Position numbers and translations under genes: made by a program. This document shows positions 1 through 6,660 of a stretch of 7,051 nt of DNA, one piece after another. Origin of the DNA: QNYQ01 sp964542985 (GTDB taxonomy: Archaea > Thermoproteota > Thermoprotei_A > Sulfolobales > Pyrodictiaceae); NCBI GenBank assembly GCA_964542985.1, contig CAZIWH010000077.1:1-7051 (forward strand), read 5' to 3'. Position 1 is the first letter of the stretch. Every line of letters starts with the position of its first letter. Under the pieces are notes generated by a model that was given only the letters and a program-made list of their open reading frames with translations, was not told where the DNA came from and made no database searches.

Positions 1-314
1 CCGGGCTCCCTGGCCCAGAGTTCCTCGAGGAGCGTGTTTAGGCTGCGGCGCTGGAGCAGCGGCTCCCCGCCCGTGACCACCAGGAGCCGGGGCCCCTTGG
101 ATAGTATCTCCTCCACCAGCTCCCCTATGCTCCTGGCCTCGCCGCCGCGCGGGTCCAGGCTGTAGCTGGTGTCGCACCAGGGGCAGCGAAGGTTGCAGCC
201 CTGTAGCCGCAGGAAGACGGCGCGGCGGCAGCAGAGCGGCCCCTCCCCCTGGAGGCTCACAAAGACCTCAGAGACGCGGAGCCGCGGCTGGCTCGTAGCC
301 TGCGCAGAGGTCAC
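1..314 (-). CDS. queE: 7-carboxy-7-deazaguanine synthase QueE (radical SAM), 3' part beyond window
   Basis: Radical SAM enzyme that converts 6-carboxy-tetrahydropterin (the QueD product) to 7-carboxy-7-deazaguanine, the step before preQ0, used in archaea for archaeosine at tRNA position 15. Translation of the minus strand shows the family's N-terminal signature EVFVSLQGEG (residues 16-25), the 4Fe-4S motif GCNLRCPWCDTSY with cysteines 40, 44 and 47 spaced C-x3-C-x2-C, and the SAM-binding TGGEP at 81-85. About 104 codons are visible and the C-terminal half lies off the left edge. The GTG at 312-314 is the nearest canonical start that keeps EVFVSLQGEG intact. The other in-frame GTG, at 258-260, would delete part of that conserved segment. 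The chosen start overlaps the end of queD by 47 nt, implying translational coupling in one transcript. The family call is secure; the start is less so. Confidence 0.93.
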   Translation of the reverse strand, partial: MTSAQATSQPRLRVSEVFVSLQGEGPLCCRRAVFLRLQGCNLRCPWCDTSYSLDPRGGEARSIGELVEEILSKGPRLLVVTGGEPLLQRRSLNTLLEELWAREP

Positions 315-645
315 TGGTCTCGCACACCTCCACCCTGAGCACCCTCCCCGGGTACCTCTTCGACAGCTCCTCGGCCACCAGGCGGGCAAGCTCCTCGCTG
401 GTAACGGATGGAAGCTCGTCCCCGCCGCCCGCGAGCGCCTCGTTGAGGTACTGGTGGTCGAACCGCTCGAACACGTTGCGCCGCAGCCACGCCTCCAGCT
501 CATCCAGGTCTATCTCCATGGGCCTCGCCTCGCGGAGCCACACGCAGACACGGTAGTTGTGGCCATGTATCCTCCCGCACCGTGGGTGCCCCTCAATACG
601 GTGCGCAGCCGAGAACACCGTGCAAGCCCGGACATAGAACCCCAC
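268..645 (-). CDS. queD: 6-carboxy-tetrahydropterin synthase QueD / PTPS family
   Basis: Small zinc enzyme (125 aa, usual family length) that converts dihydroneopterin triphosphate to 6-carboxy-tetrahydropterin, the first committed 7-deazaguanine step. Visible landmarks are FSAAHRI near the N-terminus, zinc-ligand histidines H15, H27 and H29 in the H-x11-HGH pattern, candidate nucleophile C23 in CGRIHGHNY, the FDHQYLN segment (D63, H64), and the late conserved glutamate E109 in VEVCETSDL. The GTG start at 643-645 places the expected Y-V-x-A-x-x-x-FSAAH beginning at residue 4. A GGGTGG Shine-Dalgarno-like stretch lies 6 nt upstream (652-657). The in-frame stop TAA at about 689-691 prevents a much longer start. 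The gene leads the queD-queE unit, and its neighbour supports QueD over a generic pterin synthase. Some archaeal PTPS homologues serve other pterin or folate routes, so this is the main alternative. Confidence 0.93.
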   Translation of the reverse strand: MGFYVRACTVFSAAHRIEGHPRCGRIHGHNYRVCVWLREARPMEIDLDELEAWLRRNVFERFDHQYLNEALAGGGDELPSVTSEELARLVAEELSKRYPGRVLRVEVCETSDLCAGYEPAAAPRL

Positions 646-684
646 ACCAGGCCACCCGGCCCGCCACGCTCCTCGCCAGGGAGG

Positions 685-692
685 GCTTTAAC
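685..692 (-). promoter_or_regulatory. weak TATA-like element upstream of queD
   Basis: On the minus strand this reads GTTAAAGC, a partial match to archaeal box A (TTTAWA). A start site about 25 nt downstream would fall near 660-665, giving a short leader that still contains the GGGTGG ribosome-binding-like sequence. The match is imperfect. An alternative element GTTTAGG lies further upstream inside the inverted repeat at 730-754. Confidence 0.25.
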
Positions 693-729
693 AAGGAGGC
701 CAGAGGCAGCTCCTATCTTCATCGCGGTT

Positions 730-754
730 TGACCCCTAAACTTATGCGGGGTCA
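730..754. repeat. 7-bp inverted repeat, possible operator
   Basis: TGACCCC at 730-736 and its exact complement GGGGTCA at 748-754 flank an 11-nt AT-rich loop. The site lies in the only gap between the leftward queDE unit and the rightward membrane-protein genes. Its loop contains the most AT-rich bases nearby, including a minus-strand TTTA element. It could be a binding site for a dimeric regulator or an RNA hairpin in a long queD leader. The rest of 646-834 shows nothing else except the TATA-like elements. Confidence 0.35.
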
Positions 755-802
755 TCAGTGCCTCTCTGCGCCGGGGCAGGTAACACGGGCTGCGGCCAGG
801 AC

Positions 803-807
803 TATAA
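803..807 (+). promoter_or_regulatory. TATA-like element for the 835-1322 genes
   Basis: TATAA in the context AGGACTATAACC. Archaeal transcription usually begins about 25-27 nt downstream of the TATA centre, which here is about 830-832, within a few bases of the ATG at 835. That geometry fits a leaderless or nearly leaderless first gene, common in Crenarchaeota. The purine-rich AGGA just upstream is compatible with a BRE. Confidence 0.4.
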
Positions 808-834
808 CCGTCTCCAAGGAAGCGTTTTGATGCG

Positions 835-1026
835 ATGAAGCGGCTGAAGAGGAGCAGGAGAGCGGCTCACAGCTCGTCCTCAAGGCTCACTAGGCGTGGC
901 GTTAGTGGCTGGGTTTTTGTCTCCGATGCTGATTGTTTAGCTGGGGTGTTGTTTTGGGCTGGGTTTGGCCTGGTGGCTTGGTTGTTACTCTTCCCTGTGA
1001 CCGTGGTGCCGCTGTTGAGGCGTTGA
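835..1026 (+). CDS. small single-span membrane protein, hypothetical
   Basis: 63-residue ORF of no recognised family. It has a strongly basic N-terminus (MKRLKRSRRA) and a serine/arginine stretch to about residue 21. One long hydrophobic segment follows at about residues 35-61 (start LAGVLFWAGFGLVAW), ending in RR. By the positive-inside rule the N-terminus would be cytoplasmic. Support for reality: an ATG start, a TATAA element about 30 nt upstream, and a TGA stop (1024-1026) just 5 nt before the ATG of the next membrane-protein gene, which is typical operon spacing. Against it: the bases from about 900 to 1010 are rich in GTT/TTG/GGC, so hydrophobic peptides arise there in more than one frame, and no homologue is recalled. 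If it is not a gene, 646-1031 is non-coding leader and intergenic sequence. Confidence 0.45.
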   Translation: MKRLKRSRRAAHSSSSRLTRRGVSGWVFVSDADCLAGVLFWAGFGLVAWLLLFPVTVVPLLRR

Positions 1027-1031
1027 GGGCC

Positions 1032-1322
1032 ATGGTCACCTCTCTCCGTAGAAGCGTGTTCATCCAGGCTGGGTTCTCGTTGGCTATGGTTGTGTTTATG
1101 ATGACGTTTCTCGCTGTGTTTTTCTCGGGGGCTCCCGGGTTTGTGGACGTGTTTGTATTGTTGTTTATGCTGCTCGTCTCTGTCATACCGGTTATGAGCT
1201 ATGTGCAGGTGAGGCCTTGGATTGATTATCTCGAGGAGCTTGCGAGGGGGCTTGAGGAGGGGAGGATAAGGGTGGAGGATGTGTGCGGGAGGCCCCTCTA
1301 CCCGCCGTGGCGTGGAGGCTAG
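1032..1322 (+). CDS. small two-span membrane protein, hypothetical
   Basis: 96-residue ORF from the ATG at 1032, family not recognised. It shows a short basic N-terminus (MVTSLRRS), a hydrophobic helix at about residues 9-31, a short loop SGAPG, a second helix at about 37-58, then a charged tail (RPWIDYLEELARGLEEGRI) ending with a VCGRPLYPPW motif. This is a helical hairpin with a cytoplasmic tail. A GAGG lies 11 nt upstream of the ATG, inside the end of the preceding ORF, which may allow coupled translation. The frame is open upstream to a TTG at 933, which would add 33 residues, but that stretch overlaps the preceding ORF and lacks its own promoter-like signal. The TAG stop at 1320-1322 overlaps the stop of the convergent ATPase gene. 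Function is unknown; receptor, toxin-like or stress roles would be guesses. Confidence 0.65.
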   Translation: MVTSLRRSVFIQAGFSLAMVVFMMTFLAVFFSGAPGFVDVFVLLFMLLVSVIPVMSYVQVRPWIDYLEELARGLEEGRIRVEDVCGRPLYPPWRGG

Positions 1323-4300
1323 ATCCTGGGCTCCAGGACGCCCTTCTCTATCAGCCTCAGCAGCAGCTTCTTGGCTTCCTCGTGGCTTATGTGGAGGGTA
1401 TTGGCTACCAGGTGTACGGCCTCCCTGAAGAGGAGTTCGCCGCGTCTCCTCCTCTCCTGGGCTATCAGGGTGTAGGCTTCCAGCTCCTCGCCGACTAGGA
1501 CGCCGGCTTCCCTGGCTAGGCGGCGCAGCTCCTCTAGGAGGCCCCGCAGCGTCTTCACGGCCTCGAAGCCTTCTACTCCGCTGGGCGGCTGCGGTGTTTC
1601 TACGCCGGCGCGGCGCAGCGCCTCGAGGAGCGCCGCCGCCTCCGAGGCTAGGCTGTGGCGGAGCCTCTCGGCCTCCTCGAGGGCCTCCCTGTGCCTCCTC
1701 TTAGCCTGCTCCAGGCTGTCGCGGAGTATGAGCTCGGCGGACTCGAGAAGGCTCCTGGCCTCCTCCATGGCCTCTATCAGCGCCTGCGGCTCCGGGGTTG
1801 AGGCTGCGAGCCTCTCCCTGGCCCTGGCGCGGTGCTCCTTGGCCTGCCTGGCGGCCATCTCTAGGTCGCGGCGCTCCTCCTCGAGCAGCACGGCCTGCCG
1901 CGTCATGCCGGCCTCCCTTGCCTTCTCGGCTGCCTCCTCTAGGGCGTGGAGCCAGGCCTCGGTCTCCGCGCCCAACAGCTCCTCTAGCCTGGCCTCCTGG
2001 TCGAGGAGCTTCTCCGCCAGTTCCTCTAGGCGGCGGAGAGGCCTCCACGCGTCCTCGAGGCCTAGACGGAGCCTGTGGTACAGCTCCTCAGCCTCCTCGA
2101 GGCTCATCGCCTCACTCGCGGGGGGCTGGGTGGAGGCCAGCGCGGCGGGGGCAGCGGGAGCCGGTGCTCCGAGCCTCTGGAGCCTCTCTGTGAGCCTCCC
2201 GAGGCGGCGGCGGAGCTCCGCGGTGTCCTCTAGGAGGCTCTGTAGCCCGGTGACCAGCCTCTCGAGCCTCTCCAGGGCCCTGGCGGCCTCGCCGCTCAAG
2301 ACTATGCCCTTGCCAGGCTCGAGCCTGGCGACGCCCAGCTCCTCTAGCGCCCTGGCGGCGAGGTATAGCCTGTAGTTGAACCTTAGGAGCGGCCCAGTGC
2401 CCTGGATGTAGAACGGGGTGGCCTCGCCGGGCCTCCTGGGGTTCCTCCTCCTTGCCTCAGCCCAGAGCCTCCTCGTCTCCTCGTCTAGCTGCTGCTCGGT
2501 TATATCCATCTCCTCTACCTCGTCTAGTCTCCTGAGGGCCTCCTCTAGCACGTGGAGCCCCGGCGGCTCCAGCTTAGCCTCCACGCCGGTGAGCTGGCTG
2601 AGCATCGTGGAGGCCTCCTCGGCGAGGCTCCTTATCCTCTCGGCGGCCGCGGCTATGGTTCTCCTCAGCTCCCCCGCCTGCCTGGAGGCATCCCGGGCCA
2701 GAGGGGCTAGCTCTTCGAGGGCGTAGCTGAGCACGTCTCTGGCCGTCTTGGCTAGGCGGAGGCTCATCGCCACGTCCCCGGCGCGTAGCGCCTCCCTGGC
2801 GACGCCGAGCAGCTGCCTCATCTTGGAGGCGAGGGCTTCGAGGCTTCCGGCGCGGATGCCCCGGGCCTTGGCGGAGACTATGAGGCCCCAGCGCTGCAGC
2901 GCCTTATCAGCCTCCAGTCTCGCGAGCAGCTCCTCCGCCTCGGCTATCAGGGAGGCCGCGTCCGTCTCCGTGTCGCGGAGCCTCACCCTGCTCCTCTCCG
3001 GGTCCACCCTCCTGGCGTGGACCTCTACGAGGCCCCTGTAGGCTAGGCTCTGGAGGAGCATTCTCCGGGTGCCCGGGTTCCTGGCCTCGACCACCAAGGC
3101 GTCCCATATCCTGGCTGCAGGAACCTCCTCCGTCCTGGCGCCTAGCTGCTCGAGGGCGCGGAGCACGCTCCGCTCCATCGGGGCCAGGGTGTCTACCCGG
3201 ACGCTCCCGTTGGTCTTCTCGAGGAACCCGTTGGCGGCGAGCAGCATCATGTACTTCTCCAGCGTCCCCACCTCTCCCTGCTCTATGTCGGGGCTCATTA
3301 TGCCCCTGGCCTCGCCGCCGGCGCCCCTGTAGAGGTGGTAGCGGAGCACGTACTCGTAGGCCGCCCTGAGCGCCTCCTGGGGTGTGGCCTTGGTGGAGGG
3401 GACTACGAGGAAGTAGCGGAGCGCCCCAGCGAGTTCTGTGGGCTTCTCCACGTCGTACCAGAGCCGGGGGTCGCGGATCACCAGCGGCGCGCCGTCAACG
3501 CCCTCCTCGAGGCCGCGCTGCAGCCTCTCCCTCGGGGTGAGCTCGTCGCCGAGCTCGCGGAGCACCTGCTGGAGCCGGAGCGGGTCGAGGCCCAGATCCT
3601 CGGCCAGCCGCCTGTCCCCGGGGAGCCTGGCGGCGAGGCTTAGGGCCTTCTCGAGGCCGCCGGCCGCCTCTAGGAGCTTGACGCCCAGCGCCTGGAGCCT
3701 CACCCTGCTCACGAGGCTCTGGAGCCCCGTGTAGACTATCTTGGTGAAGAGCTTTGCCTCGAGGTTCTCTAGGATCCTTGCGGCGGAGGGCTCTACGCCT
3801 CCGTGGTGGAGGACGAGGACGGCGTGGGGCCTCCAGCCGCTGAGCAGCGCCGTGGAGACCTGGGACTCTATCATCCTGGCGGCCTCCTGGGTCACCTGCC
3901 CCGCCACGGCGACGGCGAGGATCCTTGCGAGGCCTCCGCCGGGCAGCCTCGCGACTATCCTGGCCGCGGCCTCGCCCTGTGGGCCGGCGGCCTGCTCCAC
4001 GAGCCCCTCCTGGCTGAGCACCGCCACGGCGCCGGCGAGGAGGTGGCCGGGGCCCCCGGCCGTGTAGACGCGGCGGAGCACCTGGAGCCTCTCAGCCCGC
4101 CCCGCTATGAAGTCCAGGTAGCCGAGCTCCGGGGAGACGTAGACGAGGCGCTGCACCCTCGGGGAGAGGAGGTAGCCGTCCACGCCCTGCTCGCTGGCCG
4201 CGAGCTTCTGGAACACGCCCCGCCAGAGGAGCTGAGCCAGCCTCTCCGCCTCCCCCCGGCCCAGCTCCACCGGCGACGCGTCCCCGACCAGGTCCACGGC

Positions 4301-5746
4301 CTCCTCCCAGCCACCGGGGATGGCTACCACCTGCCTGCCCCTGGGGTCGCTGTAGACGAGGCTGTCGAGCAGCTGCTCCAGCGGGCTCCCCGTCCTCTCG
4401 TCGCCCACGAGCTGGGGGAGGATCTTCTCCGCCTCCGGCTCCACGGCGCGGAGGAGCTTGAACGCATCCTCCACGGCGGGGACGAGGCGGACCCTGTATA
4501 CCAGCCTCCGGACGCCCAGCTCGCGGCGCAGCCACCCCCTCTCAGCGTAGACGTTCATCTCCCCCACAGCCGCGTCTATCACAGGCTTAGCCGCAGAGGT
4601 TGCGGCCTCGAGCTCCTCCACGCCCGCCGCGCCCCTCGCCACCAGCTCGTCCAGCAGCCTCTCTGCGAGCCCCGCGTCTAGGCCGCTCAGCCTAGCCCGG
4701 GCCAGCCAGCCCTCCCGGAGCCTCCCATAAGCCTCCATGTTCAACGCGGGCAGCTCCGTGCCCCCGACGCTCAGCGTGAGCCCCTGGAGGGCCTCCAGCA
4801 GCTCCCCCGTCGTGAGCCTCTTCACGGCGTCGCCGCAGCCGCCCCTACCACGGGCCCAGGAGACGAGGTACCTGAACGCCGACACTAGGGCACCCATGTT
4901 GCCCAGGCTTCCAGACACCACGGCGTTGCCGAGCCCATGGTCCTCGAGGAGCCCGTCGAGTCCCGTGCCGAGGCTGTACCTGGCGAGGCTCTCGAGGAAT
5001 GCGAGCGCCTCCCTCCGGGGCAGCGGCCTTATCCACACAACCCTTATCCTCCTCCGGAGCCTGCTCGCCACTGTCGCGAAGTCCCTAAGCCCCATCAACC
5101 GGCTATACGCCGGCGGCGTCAGGCTCGCCACCAGGTGGAGCCTCCCGCCCCTCGCCGCCTCCACGTCGCCGTTCACGAGGCCCAGCAGGCCGGCGACAAG
5201 CTCCCCCAGCTCCTCCTCGCCCACGCCGGCAACGATGTCCTCAAGCTCATCTATGAATACGAGGAGCCTCCCGCCACCAAGCCCCCCGAGGACGCGCCTC
5301 ACATAGGCCTGGAGGCTCTCCGCCTGCTCCGGGGCCCCATACTCGCCCAGCCGGCCCTCCTGCTCGAGCCCCGCCGCGAGCACAGCCGCGAGGAGGCGGA
5401 GAGCCGGGCTCTTCTCAGCCCGGCCACGGAGGCTACGCAGATGAGCCAGTACGGTGGCGGCCCGGGCCTCCAGGCCCCTCCACCCGTTCTTCTCAAGCCA
5501 CGGCCTTATCCTGGCGTTGTAGACGCTGGTCTTCCCCTCACCCCACTCAGCGACAAGGAGGAGGAGCACAGGCTCCGGGCTAGCCTCCATCTCCTTAAGA
5601 GCCTCGGAGACCTGCTCCAACACCCCCCGGCGGCTCGGCAGCGGCGGCAAATACTCCTCAAGCCGCCGGGCATCACTACCAGTGAGGCTGGGGAGCCGGG
5701 AGGGAACCGGGCCACACAACCCGCCACGACTAAACCCAGGAGGCAT
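1319..5746 (-). CDS. giant P-loop ATPase with winged-helix-like and coiled-coil regions
   Basis: About 1475 aa from the ATG at 5744-5746. An N-terminal AAA+/KAP/STAND-like NTPase carries Walker A VAEWGEGKTS (65-74, Lys72), Walker B LLVFIDELED (161-170, Asp166/Glu167), a sensor-like strand HLVASLT near 204-210, and a lid-like segment after WIRPLPRREAL. Residues from about 300 to 820 are mostly helical and unassigned. Two stretches around 826-911 (each ending in a pattern such as AYRGLVEV) and one near 1110-1156 look like winged helices. Long Glu/Arg/Leu/Ala coiled coils cover about 931-1100 and 1216-1441, separated by a Pro/Ala linker at 1193-1212. The last 35 residues resemble another winged helix (ISHEEAKKLLLRLIEKGVL). 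No transmembrane segment or nuclease motif is visible. A TTG at 5801-5803 would add 19 residues, but they look non-coding. ATP hydrolysis is well supported. A role in defence, chromosome maintenance or DNA/RNA remodelling is inferred from architecture and the nearby CRISPR array. BrxC-like or KAP-like relationship is possible but unproven. Confidence 0.88.
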   Translation of the reverse strand: MPPGFSRGGLCGPVPSRLPSLTGSDARRLEEYLPPLPSRRGVLEQVSEALKEMEASPEPVLLLLVAEWGEGKTSVYNARIRPWLEKNGWRGLEARAATVLAHLRSLRGRAEKSPALRLLAAVLAAGLEQEGRLGEYGAPEQAESLQAYVRRVLGGLGGGRLLVFIDELEDIVAGVGEEELGELVAGLLGLVNGDVEAARGGRLHLVASLTPPAYSRLMGLRDFATVASRLRRRIRVVWIRPLPRREALAFLESLARYSLGTGLDGLLEDHGLGNAVVSGSLGNMGALVSAFRYLVSWARGRGGCGDAVKRLTTGELLEALQGLTLSVGGTELPALNMEAYGRLREGWLARARLSGLDAGLAERLLDELVARGAAGVEELEAATSAAKPVIDAAVGEMNVYAERGWLRRELGVRRLVYRVRLVPAVEDAFKLLRAVEPEAEKILPQLVGDERTGSPLEQLLDSLVYSDPRGRQVVAIPGGWEEAVDLVGDASPVELGRGEAERLAQLLWRGVFQKLAASEQGVDGYLLSPRVQRLVYVSPELGYLDFIAGRAERLQVLRRVYTAGGPGHLLAGAVAVLSQEGLVEQAAGPQGEAAARIVARLPGGGLARILAVAVAGQVTQEAARMIESQVSTALLSGWRPHAVLVLHHGGVEPSAARILENLEAKLFTKIVYTGLQSLVSRVRLQALGVKLLEAAGGLEKALSLAARLPGDRRLAEDLGLDPLRLQQVLRELGDELTPRERLQRGLEEGVDGAPLVIRDPRLWYDVEKPTELAGALRYFLVVPSTKATPQEALRAAYEYVLRYHLYRGAGGEARGIMSPDIEQGEVGTLEKYMMLLAANGFLEKTNGSVRVDTLAPMERSVLRALEQLGARTEEVPAARIWDALVVEARNPGTRRMLLQSLAYRGLVEVHARRVDPERSRVRLRDTETDAASLIAEAEELLARLEADKALQRWGLIVSAKARGIRAGSLEALASKMRQLLGVAREALRAGDVAMSLRLAKTARDVLSYALEELAPLARDASRQAGELRRTIAAAAERIRSLAEEASTMLSQLTGVEAKLEPPGLHVLEEALRRLDEVEEMDITEQQLDEETRRLWAEARRRNPRRPGEATPFYIQGTGPLLRFNYRLYLAARALEELGVARLEPGKGIVLSGEAARALERLERLVTGLQSLLEDTAELRRRLGRLTERLQRLGAPAPAAPAALASTQPPASEAMSLEEAEELYHRLRLGLEDAWRPLRRLEELAEKLLDQEARLEELLGAETEAWLHALEEAAEKAREAGMTRQAVLLEEERRDLEMAARQAKEHRARARERLAASTPEPQALIEAMEEARSLLESAELILRDSLEQAKRRHREALEEAERLRHSLASEAAALLEALRRAGVETPQPPSGVEGFEAVKTLRGLLEELRRLAREAGVLVGEELEAYTLIAQERRRRGELLFREAVHLVANTLHISHEEAKKLLLRLIEKGVLEPRI

Positions 5747-5887
5747 AGCACACGCGCCCACAAAACAGTAGGAGAAAGTAACACCCCTACAGCCAAACAC
5801 CAACCACCCACAAGCCTAAACCATACAACCCCAGTAGCACCCGACAACGCCACGCAGAGCATCCACCCGTTCACCCTGCACCGTTCT

Positions 5888-5903
5888 GGAGCGTTTAAAC
5901 TCC
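5888..5903 (-). promoter_or_regulatory. near-palindromic TTTAAA promoter element upstream of the ATPase gene
   Basis: The core GTTTAAAC (5893-5900) is a perfect palindrome, flanked by GGAG on the left and TCC on the right with one extra base. On the minus strand, TTTAAA preceded by purine-rich GTGGAG resembles BRE plus box A. Transcription would start near 5870, leaving about 65 nt to the TTG at 5803 or about 125 nt to the ATG at 5746. The reverse orientation would transcribe antisense into the 5974-6546 ORF. No other feature is apparent between 5747 and 5973. Confidence 0.4.
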
Positions 5904-5973
5904 ACATACAGCTCCATGAGGGACACACCCGATACAGAGAGTAATGCCCAATAACTCCTCCACTGCTGCCGAC

Positions 5974-6546
5974 CTAGACGCGCTGCGCGTAACGTGCGTA
6001 GCCTGTCCCGCTTCTCCTTGAGAGCTTGAAGCCGCTAGCCAGGCTCTCTATGCAGGGCATTGCCACTCGCATCAAGTAGTGGTAGAATAGCTCGTCGCTG
6101 ACCCGCTTAACGGCGTTCTTTAGGATGTTCTTGTCCTCGCCGCCTAGCTCCTTCCTATTGTCTATTAGTTTTATCGCTCTGCTCCTTACGCTGTGCAGGA
6201 AGCTGCCATGATAGTTCTTGTACTCGTCCCCGACGTTCACAATGGCTACGCGGAGTGGGAGCAGGGGCTCAAGCTCCTTTAAGCCGCCTTTTACGCTGTC
6301 CCAGCTCCTCGCCAGAACGATGAGCGCTGCCAGGTTCCTGCCCATTCTCTCCCGGGTTACTTGCCTGAGAAGCTCGTCACTGAGCACCTTGTCGACAAAC
6401 CTATAGAAGCCATCGAGGTACTCCCTGAGCCTCTCCACTATAATGCTCCAGGCCTCCCTATAGCCCCTCCATAGGCTATCCCTTAGCCCCTTGCAGGCCT
6501 CGGGCGGCAGCACCAGGGTTATCCTCGAGGGCGTCACTGGATCCAC
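5974..6546 (-). CDS. unrecognised 190-aa protein, possibly 5'-truncated at the CRISPR array
   Basis: I do not recognise this family. From the GTG at 6544-6546 the product is 190 aa, soluble, mainly helical and rich in charged residues. Distinct segments are ITLVLPPEACKGLRDSL (about 9-25), GYREAWSIIVERLREYL (about 29-45) and LFYHYLMRVAMPCIESL near the C-terminus. No catalytic motif, membrane segment or nucleotide-binding loop is evident. The GTG has no clear ribosome-binding or TATA signal. The same frame continues without a stop, and without another ATG, GTG or TTG, from 6546 up to 6690, inside CRISPR repeat 1 and spacer 1. The extra residues (for example GLEKLVLPLGWP just before the GTG) look protein-like. 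This may therefore be the remaining C-terminal part of a longer gene. Base composition looks visibly less GC-rich than in the ATPase gene, compatible with separate ancestry. It could be an orphaned Cas-neighbourhood or mobile-element gene; nothing seen decides this. Confidence 0.6.
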   Translation of the reverse strand: MDPVTPSRITLVLPPEACKGLRDSLWRGYREAWSIIVERLREYLDGFYRFVDKVLSDELLRQVTRERMGRNLAALIVLARSWDSVKGGLKELEPLLPLRVAIVNVGDEYKNYHGSFLHSVRSRAIKLIDNRKELGGEDKNILKNAVKRVSDELFYHYLMRVAMPCIESLASGFKLSRRSGTGYARYAQRV

Positions 6547-6660
6547 GGGCCAGCCTAGTGGGAGGACCAGCTTCTCGAGCCCCTCGGCCGTACAGCAGCG
6601 GTGTAGCCCTTTACCCAGGAGCAGCGCCGCCGCGGCCTCGCTCCACTCGTAGCCCTCGAA

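Noticed and set aside
715..760. C/D-box guide RNA suggested by minus-strand TGATGA
   Set aside because: The box C match lacks the preceding purine and no convincing D box (CTGA) follows at the expected distance.
933..1031. TTG at 933 as the start of the two-span membrane protein
   Set aside because: It would overlap the 63-aa ORF over most of its hydrophobic part; the ATG at 1032 sits 5 nt after that ORF's stop with a GAGG upstream. Not excluded.
1319..5746. Naming the ATPase brxC or assigning the region to BREX
   Set aside because: The Walker A sequence and domain order are only loosely similar and no BREX methyltransferase, phosphatase or Lon-like gene is present in the window.
5747..5803. 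TTG at 5801-5803 as the ATPase start
   Set aside because: The 19 extra residues are cysteine and glycine rich and precede a normal ATG; no ribosome-binding signal was seen for either, so ATG was preferred, with moderate certainty.
5506..5928. Minus-strand hydrophobic ORF overlapping the ATPase start
   Set aside because: The hydrophobic part arises from GTT/TTG-rich intergenic sequence, and the rest is an out-of-frame copy of the ATPase N-terminus rich in arginine and serine. No start signals support it.
4937..5944. Long plus-strand open frame antisense to the ATPase gene, and similar frames at 3803-4681 and 1728-2375
   Set aside because: They lie opposite a gene with clear domain motifs and have the low-complexity, proline, arginine or serine-rich composition expected from the antisense of GC-rich coding DNA.
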